A stretch of 10,022 nucleotides of DNA from an uncultured Collinsella sp. (GTDB taxonomy: Bacteria; Actinomycetota; Coriobacteriia; Coriobacteriales; Coriobacteriaceae). Where the stretch lies: the NCBI GenBank assembly GCA_902478995.1, contig CABSNF010000074.1:1-10022 (forward strand). Reading direction: 5' to 3'. Position numbers and translations under genes: made by a program. The notes under the pieces were generated by a model. It had not been told where the DNA came from and did not search any database. It worked only from the letters and a program-made list of their open reading frames with translations. Numbering within the stretch: position 1 is the stretch's first letter; each line of letters starts with the position of its first letter. Shown here piece by piece: positions 6,139 through 10,022 of this stretch.

Positions 6139-6870
6139 TTAGCGGCGGGCACGGAGCTTTTCGTAGCCTTCGGCGAAGAAGGCGACCGTGGCGGCGTCGG
6201 AGTCGGCGGCGTCGGAGTCGGCGGCGGCAACCACACCGTGCTCGTCGCTCACCAGGAACAAGGCGCCCTTGAGCTGTGCAGGAATATCTACGCGCGCGAC
6301 CGGGATGCCCTTGGTCTGGGCCAGCTGCTCGATGAGTGTCGCCGTGCCGCACAGGCACTCGTCCGCCGGCGCCACAAAGGCAAGCTCGCCGTTGTTGACG
6401 GCGGCGAGTAGCTCGGGCGCCACGCCGGTCTCGTCGGCCTCGGAGCGGGCCTCGGCGGAGCGGGCACGCAGCGCCTTGGCCGACGTATCGGCGAGCGGCT
6501 CGTACTCCCCCACCGTCATGGCGGCGTTGCCGTTGATGTCGATCACCAGCATGAGTACGCCGTCGTGCGCAGTGTAATCGCCCTCGGCAAGCGACCACTC
6601 AACGTGCTGTTTGGCCCAGCTGAGCATGTTATGGGTAAGCGGCTCGCCCTGCACCAGGCGCTCGGACAGTGCGCGAATGTGGCGGTTGAGCATGGGCACC
6701 TTTTTGTTGGACATGCGCCAACGGCAGACAAGCGCGGGCTTGTCGAGCGTAAACTTCTCGACCGCCTCCTGATTGGCGCAAAAGTCCTCATACGCACGCT
6801 GGTCCTCGGCATTGCCAAACAGCTCGGCATCATCAATCTGGGGCATGGTCATACCTTTCGTGTTAGTCAT
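6139..6870 (-). CDS. conserved-looking hypothetical protein, function unknown
   Basis: I do not recognise this 243-residue protein. It looks like a real gene: good composition, ribosome binding site and flanking hairpins. It appears soluble, with no signal peptide or membrane helix. The first half (about 40-125) holds KPALVCRWRMSNKKVPMLNRHI and GVLMLVIDINGNAAMTVGEYEPL, suggesting an alpha/beta fold. The second half has GELAFVAPADECLCGTATLIEQL with two nearby cysteines (ECLC), then GALFLVSDEHGVVA and a doubled AADSD unit. Start choice is open: ATG 6870 has GAGGA four bases upstream, while ATG 6846 (MPQIDDAEL) has AAAGG seven bases upstream and would suit a promoter using TATAAG at 6879..6884. 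The purH terminator ends only about 16 bases before the first start, so the gene probably has its own promoter or is fed by readthrough. Confidence 0.8.
   Translation of the reverse strand: MTNTKGMTMPQIDDAELFGNAEDQRAYEDFCANQEAVEKFTLDKPALVCRWRMSNKKVPMLNRHIRALSERLVQGEPLTHNMLSWAKQHVEWSLAEGDYTAHDGVLMLVIDINGNAAMTVGEYEPLADTSAKALRARSAEARSEADETGVAPELLAAVNNGELAFVAPADECLCGTATLIEQLAQTKGIPVARVDIPAQLKGALFLVSDEHGVVAAADSDAADSDAATVAFFAEGYEKLRARR
6191..6226. repeat. 15-bp tandem repeat inside the hypothetical gene
   Basis: The unit GCGGCGTCGGAGTCG occurs at 6191..6205 and 6206..6220 and restarts at 6221..6226. On the minus strand it encodes the doubled AADSD segment near the C-terminus. The unit length is a multiple of three, so copy number can change without a frameshift. 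Confidence 0.85.
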
Positions 6871-6886
6871 TCCGTCCTCTTATACC

Positions 6887-6922
6887 AAAAAGACGGCCCT
6901 CCAAACGGAGCAGCCGCCTTTT
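6887..6922 (-). terminator. intrinsic terminator of purH
   Basis: On the minus strand AAAAGGCGGC pairs with GCCGTCTTTT (one G-U), with an inner CTCC-GTTT-GGAG hairpin, followed by a run of five T. It starts about 30 bases after the purH stop, and its T-run ends only seven bases before the GAGGA of the next gene. Confidence 0.85.
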
Positions 6923-6951
6923 GCGGAGATTATTTTGTTCCGGGGCGAAAC

Positions 6952-8559
6952 TTAGTGCCTAAAGTGGCGGGCGCCGGTAAAGACCATAGCAATATTGTGC
7001 TCGTTGCAGGCCTGAATGCTCTCGTCATCGCGCTTGGAGCCGCCGGGCTGGATGATGCAGGTCACGCCGTGTGCAGCAAGCACGTCGACGTTGTCGCGGA
7101 ACGGGAAGAACGCGTCGCTTGCACAGGCAAAGCCGCCCTTCTCCACGCCCTCGCGCTCGCAGAAGTCCTCGGCGCGCTCGCAGGCAAGTAGCGCAGAGTC
7201 AACGCGGTTAGGCTGACCCGGGCCCATGCCAATGCCGGCCTTACCCTTGGAGACCAGGATGGCGTTGGACTTAACGCCCTTGCAGACCTTCCAGGCAAAC
7301 TCGAGCTCGGCCATCTCGGCGTCGGTGGGCTTGCGGTCGGTGGGGAACGTAAAGGTCGCGGGATCCTCGGTCACGTGGTCGACCTCCTGCACCAGCATGC
7401 CGCCGTCGACGGAGCGCAGCTCCACCTGAGCGCCGTGGTCCACGCCGCCGGTCGCCAACACGCGCAGGTTGGGGCGCTTGGCCATGCGCTCGAGCGCCTC
7501 GGCGGTGTAGCTCGGGGCGATGATGACCTCGACGAACTGCTTGTTCTGATCGGCAAAGTGCTCAACCAGATCAAAGGGAACCTCGCGGTTGCAGGCGATG
7601 ATGCCGCCGAAGGCGCTCTTGGGATCGCAGGCAAAAGCGCGGTCGTAGGCAGCCGTGATGTCCTCGGCAACGGCGGAACCGCAGGGGTTCTGGTGCTTGA
7701 GGATTACGCAGGCCGGCTCGTCGAACTCGCGGACCAGGTTCCAAGCGGCGTCGGCATCCAGATAGTTGTTGTAGCTGAGCGGCTTGCCCTGGATCTGCTT
7801 GGAGCCCACGAGCGGGAACTGCGAGCTCGCGGTGTTCTCGCAGCCCTCGGCAAAGCGATAGACTGTGGCTTTCTGCTGCGGGTTCTCGCCATAGCGCAGG
7901 TCGTCGACCTTCTCCAGCGAAATCTCGAGCTTGGCAGAGGTGTCCGCCACGTCGCTTGCCTGGGCGGCGAGCCAGCGGGAGATGGCCGTGTCGTAGGCGG
8001 CGGTGGTCTGGTAGACCTTCACCTGCAGGCGACGACGGGTGGAAAGCGTGGTGCAGCCACCGGTCTCGTGCATCTCGGCCAGGACGGCATCATAGTCGGC
8101 CGGGTCGGAAATGACGGTAACGCTCATGGCGTTCTTGGCGGCAGAGCGCAGCATGGAGGGGCCACCGATGTCGATGTGCTCGATGGCGTCCGCGAAGGTG
8201 ACCTCGGGGTTGGCGACGGTCTTCTCGAACTCGTACAGGTTGACGACGACCAGGTCAATCAGCTTAATGCCGTGCTGAGCGGCCTCCTGCATGTGCTGCT
8301 CGGAATCGCGACGGGCAAGCAGCGCGCCGTGAACCTTGGGATGCAGCGTCTTGACGCGGCCGTCCATCATCTCGGGATAGCCCGTGAACTCCTCGATGGG
8401 GGTTACGGGAACGCCCGCGTCCTCGATGGCACGAGCCGTGCCGCCCGTAGAGATGATCTCGACGCCAAAGTCGTCAACCAGCGTCCGTGCGAAATCGACG
8501 ACGCCCGTCTTATCGGTAACCGAGATCAACGCGCGTGCGATCTTCACATCAGATCCCAT
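6952..8559 (-). CDS. purH: bifunctional AICAR transformylase/IMP cyclohydrolase
   Basis: Catalyses the last two steps of de novo purine synthesis: formylation of AICAR by 10-formyl-tetrahydrofolate, then ring closure to IMP, in the cytoplasm. The 535 residues cover the whole family length. The N-terminal cyclohydrolase domain begins KIARALISVTDKTGVVDFA and contains STGGTARAIEDAGVPV, MDGRVKTLHPKVHG and HIDIGGPSMLRSAAKN. The transformylase domain contains RYGENPQQ, SYNNYLDADAAW, the catalytic LKHQNPCG motif, SAFGGIIACNR, and the C-terminal IQPGGSKRDDESI and ARHFRH. No key motif is missing. The ATG at 8559 has AGGAGG five bases upstream (8565..8570). It stands alone here, with its own terminator downstream and a divergent acetyltransferase gene upstream; no purN or purD adjoins it. 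A 7-bp inverted repeat at 8634..8655 lies in its upstream region. Confidence 0.98.
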   Translation of the reverse strand: MGSDVKIARALISVTDKTGVVDFARTLVDDFGVEIISTGGTARAIEDAGVPVTPIEEFTGYPEMMDGRVKTLHPKVHGALLARRDSEQHMQEAAQHGIKLIDLVVVNLYEFEKTVANPEVTFADAIEHIDIGGPSMLRSAAKNAMSVTVISDPADYDAVLAEMHETGGCTTLSTRRRLQVKVYQTTAAYDTAISRWLAAQASDVADTSAKLEISLEKVDDLRYGENPQQKATVYRFAEGCENTASSQFPLVGSKQIQGKPLSYNNYLDADAAWNLVREFDEPACVILKHQNPCGSAVAEDITAAYDRAFACDPKSAFGGIIACNREVPFDLVEHFADQNKQFVEVIIAPSYTAEALERMAKRPNLRVLATGGVDHGAQVELRSVDGGMLVQEVDHVTEDPATFTFPTDRKPTDAEMAELEFAWKVCKGVKSNAILVSKGKAGIGMGPGQPNRVDSALLACERAEDFCEREGVEKGGFACASDAFFPFRDNVDVLAAHGVTCIIQPGGSKRDDESIQACNEHNIAMVFTGARHFRH

Positions 8560-8633
8560 GCAGTCCTCCTGTCTGGTACGCCGCCGTGCTCTGTGAGTCG
8601 GTGATACGTCGATCTGCAGCGCTCGCGCAGCGG

Positions 8634-8655
8634 CATTGAAAATACTGATTCAATG
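8634..8655. promoter_or_regulatory. inverted repeat between purH and the acetyltransferase gene
   Basis: CATTGAA (8634..8640) and its exact complement TTCAATG (8649..8655) flank eight AT-rich bases. It lies 75 bases upstream of the purH ATG in an otherwise GC-rich stretch. Operator size and AT content fit a repressor site, but the cognate regulator is unknown and I see no good -35/-10 pair overlapping it. The rest of 8560..8836 shows no gene. Confidence 0.35.
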
Positions 8656-8836
8656 TAGCGCATCGAGCGCGACGATGCACCCCGCAACGGGCGCATATGC
8701 AGAAAAAGTTTGCGAGCAGAGGGGATGGGCATGGCACCGGGCACGGTGAGTTCATGGAACACAGGGGCACCATTATTTGATGCCAATGGCGTGGTAGAAC
8801 TGTGCTCGATATGCATCCGCAAAAGAAAGAGGCACC

Positions 8837-9478
8837 ATGGTCTCGCGGGTTCTCTACCGACCGTTTGATACCGAAGACTTCGACGCCATCGCGCTGATTC
8901 TGCAGCAGCTTTGGCATAACAATTCGGATAACGATGAGTACAACCGCCTTGAGGCCGCGTGCGACCTCGCCTATTGCCTTTCGTCGTCGACGTTTTCACA
9001 GGTTGCCGTAATCGACGGTCAGGCGCGTGGCATTTCGCTCGCGCGTGCGGGACAGAGCTCCGGCGCCACTATCAACGAGCATTGGATGGATACCGAACGC
9101 GCGCTGCTATCGCAGATGCGTGAGCTAGAGCCCGATGCGTGCGCCGAGTATCTCTCGTTTGTGCGCGCAACCATCCGAACCAACAACCGCCTGCTCGAGA
9201 GTAGCCCGTTGCCGCACGACAACGAGGTCACACTGCTTGCCGTGGATCGCGATGTCCATGGCCTGGGCGTGGGATCGGTGCTGCTCGACGCCGCAATCTC
9301 GCATCTGTCCTCGTGCGGGGCGACCAGCGCACACCTGTACACCGACTCCAACTGCTCGTGGAAGTTCTACGAGCTGCACGGCTTTAAGCGCACGGCCACG
9401 CACCGCGCCAACCGCGAAGAGCGCCGCCACGACATGCCGCGCGAAAGCTTCCTCTACGAACTCGATCTAACAGCCTAA
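8837..9478 (+). CDS. GNAT-family N-acetyltransferase
   Basis: Predicted acetyl-CoA-dependent acyltransferase of 213 residues; the substrate cannot be told from sequence. Acetyl-CoA-binding motif A is at about 132-153: TLLAVDRDVHGLGVGSVLLDAA, with the H-G-L-G-V-G pyrophosphate loop in place of the common R/Q-x-x-G-x-G/A. Motif B follows at 166-184: HLYTDSNCSWKFYELHGFKR, the usual Y-x-x-x-G-F ending. The N-terminal 120 residues form the variable acceptor side. The ATG at 8837 has AAAGAGG at 8826..8832, four bases upstream. It is divergent from purH and convergent with the DUF2207-like gene, forming a single-gene unit. The downstream hairpin at 9510..9535 may end its transcript, although it lacks a clear T-tract. 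Confidence 0.9.
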   Translation: MVSRVLYRPFDTEDFDAIALILQQLWHNNSDNDEYNRLEAACDLAYCLSSSTFSQVAVIDGQARGISLARAGQSSGATINEHWMDTERALLSQMRELEPDACAEYLSFVRATIRTNNRLLESSPLPHDNEVTLLAVDRDVHGLGVGSVLLDAAISHLSSCGATSAHLYTDSNCSWKFYELHGFKRTATHRANREERRHDMPRESFLYELDLTA

Positions 9479-9494
9479 ACCCAGCAGCCATACC

Positions 9495-9538
9495 TAGTCA
9501 TTTAGGGATGTTCCCAGTGATTAGTCGCTGGGGACAGC
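9495..9538. repeat. REP-like palindrome downstream of the acetyltransferase gene
   Basis: GTTCCCAG (9510..9517) pairs with CTGGGGAC (9528..9535), with one G-T pair and a ten-base loop. Just before it, AGTCATT (9497..9503) and the AGTGATT of 9516..9522 form a second, imperfect inverted pair. Overlapping small palindromes with GGGA/TCCC cores are typical of REP sequences spread by RAYT transposases. Classification is by resemblance only. Confidence 0.4.
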
Positions 9539-9555
9539 CTTCGTAGGTAGCGCAT

Positions 9556-9602
9556 AAAAATGGGATGGATCCGTCGGCAGTCGCCGGAGAAGATCCATCC
9601 CA
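9556..9602 (-). terminator. intrinsic terminator of the DUF2207-like gene
   Basis: TGGGATGGATC (9561..9571) pairs perfectly with 9592..9602; the loop contains a small CGGC/GCCG stem. On the minus strand the hairpin is followed by TTTTT (plus 9556..9560). It lies 15 bases after the stop codon at 9617. Confidence 0.88.
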
Positions 9603-9616
9603 AAAATCAGAGCGCG

Positions 9617-9992
9617 CTAGAACGTTCCGCCGCCGCCTCCGCCGACGCCGCCGCCTCCGCCGCCAGAGAAGCCGCCGCCTCCGCCGCCGCCCGAGCTGTC
9701 GGAGCTCGACGCCAGCTCACGGATGCTCTCGTGATACACGTCATCGAACGAATCGAGCGGAGACTCGATACCGTAATGATGGTAGTACCACCAGTAGCAG
9801 GGATAATTGTCATAGAAGCCGTCGGCCTCGCGCACCTCGGGCGGCACGGCCTCGGCAAGCTGACGCAGCACTTCCTTGGAAACACCCAGCGCCACGCCCA
9901 TCACCAGCAGCTTGTTCCACAGCACCAGATCGCCCGGGACGGCTTCCTTTAGACGAGTGAAGTCCTCGAGCCAATGCTTAAGTGCCTTGCAG
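9617..9992 (-). CDS. C-terminal fragment of a DUF2207-type membrane protein
   Basis: Only the last 124 or so residues remain; the true N-terminus and expected membrane helices lie beyond the contig. The part starting CKALKHWLEDFTRLKEAVPGD and continuing LVLWNKLLVMGVALGVSKEVL matches the conserved cytoplasmic segment of DUF2207 proteins as I know them (W-x-x-F/Y-L-x-D-F, then L-W-x-K-x-L-V-x-x-x-A-L-G-V). After an aromatic patch (YPCYWWYYHHYG) and an acidic stretch comes a Ser then polyglycine tail ending GGGGGGTF, which is also usual for this family. The function of the family is unknown; it is commonly annotated as a predicted membrane protein. Any start codon upstream in this contig is created by adapter sequence, so a predicted N-terminus MGSEMCIRDS is an artefact. 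An intrinsic terminator follows the stop. Confidence 0.85.
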
Positions 9993-10022
9993 CTGTCTCT
10001 TATACACATCTCCGAGCCCACG
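9993..10022 (-). other. Nextera Read 2 transposase adapter (artefact)
   Basis: The last 30 bases are the reverse complement of the Nextera Read 2 adapter: the 19-bp mosaic end CTGTCTCTTATACACATCT at 9993..10011, then CCGAGCCCACG. This is untrimmed library sequence; the genome ends at 9992. Confidence 0.98.

Noticed and set aside
4650..6272. 540-codon plus-strand open frame opposite the kinase and regulator
   Set aside because: It spans two real minus-strand genes and their intergenic regions, and its product is rich in His, Arg and Gln, typical of a shadow frame.
7375..8604. 409-codon plus-strand open frame opposite purH
   Set aside because: It lies entirely against the highly conserved purH frame and has no start signal or family resemblance.
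8544..8999. Minus-strand frame across the purH-acetyltransferase interval
   Set aside because: It overlaps the starts of both real genes and contains no recognisable sequence; the interval is a divergent control region.
9620..9700. GCC/TCC trinucleotide microsatellite
   Set aside because: It is simply the coding sequence of the polyglycine tail normal for DUF2207 proteins.
32..9992. CRISPR arrays, phage genes, toxin-antitoxin pairs, tRNA or rRNA genes
   Set aside because: No regularly spaced repeats, cloverleaf sequences, phage or transposase proteins, or small paired genes were seen on either strand.
9961..10022. GTG start and novel N-terminus of the DUF2207-like protein
   Set aside because: The start and the first nine residues are encoded wholly by the Nextera adapter.

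Overview
The window is a high-GC bacterial contig. Gene content, GC-rich codon use and Shine-Dalgarno starts suggest a gut Actinobacterium of the class Coriobacteriia, probably Collinsella or a close relative; this is inferred from protein and intergenic style, not from a marker gene. About 30 bases at each end are not genomic: they are the two Illumina Nextera transposase adapters, facing inward. Genomic sequence is therefore about 32..9992, and both terminal genes are cut by the adapters.

Layout, left to right. 32..2018 (-) is the N-terminal 662 codons of a UvrD/PcrA-type DNA helicase with a Pro/Ala-rich N-terminal extension and a Pro/Ala-rich internal insert. 2019..2351 is a gene-free stretch with a candidate pcrA promoter, a REP-like inverted repeat and a long nested hairpin that ends uppP. 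2352..3332 (-) is undecaprenyl-diphosphatase UppP with an unusual acidic loop. Divergent from it is a single-domain universal stress protein, 3581..4018 (+). It is followed by a 91-nt compound hairpin and a strong intrinsic terminator shared with the convergent two-component operon (response regulator 5292..5963 and histidine kinase 4239..5282, both -). Upstream lie an unrecognised protein gene (6139..6870, -) and a complete purH (6952..8559, -). Divergent from purH is a GNAT acetyltransferase (8837..9478, +). The right end holds the C-terminal part of a DUF2207-type membrane protein with a polyglycine tail (9617..9992, -).

Most of this is housekeeping: DNA repair, recycling of the cell-wall lipid carrier, purine synthesis and stress response. 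The kinase/regulator pair resembles envelope-stress (BceRS/GraRS-like) systems, but no cognate ABC transporter is present in the window. The genes are mostly separate units bounded by hairpins; only the regulator-kinase pair is a clear operon. I see no CRISPR array, prophage, transposase gene, tRNA or rRNA. I found no convincing new multi-gene system. The most unusual items are the large imperfect palindromes between genes, a three-times-repeated short motif in the disordered parts of PcrA, the acidic insert in UppP, and the purH terminator that abuts the start of the unknown gene.
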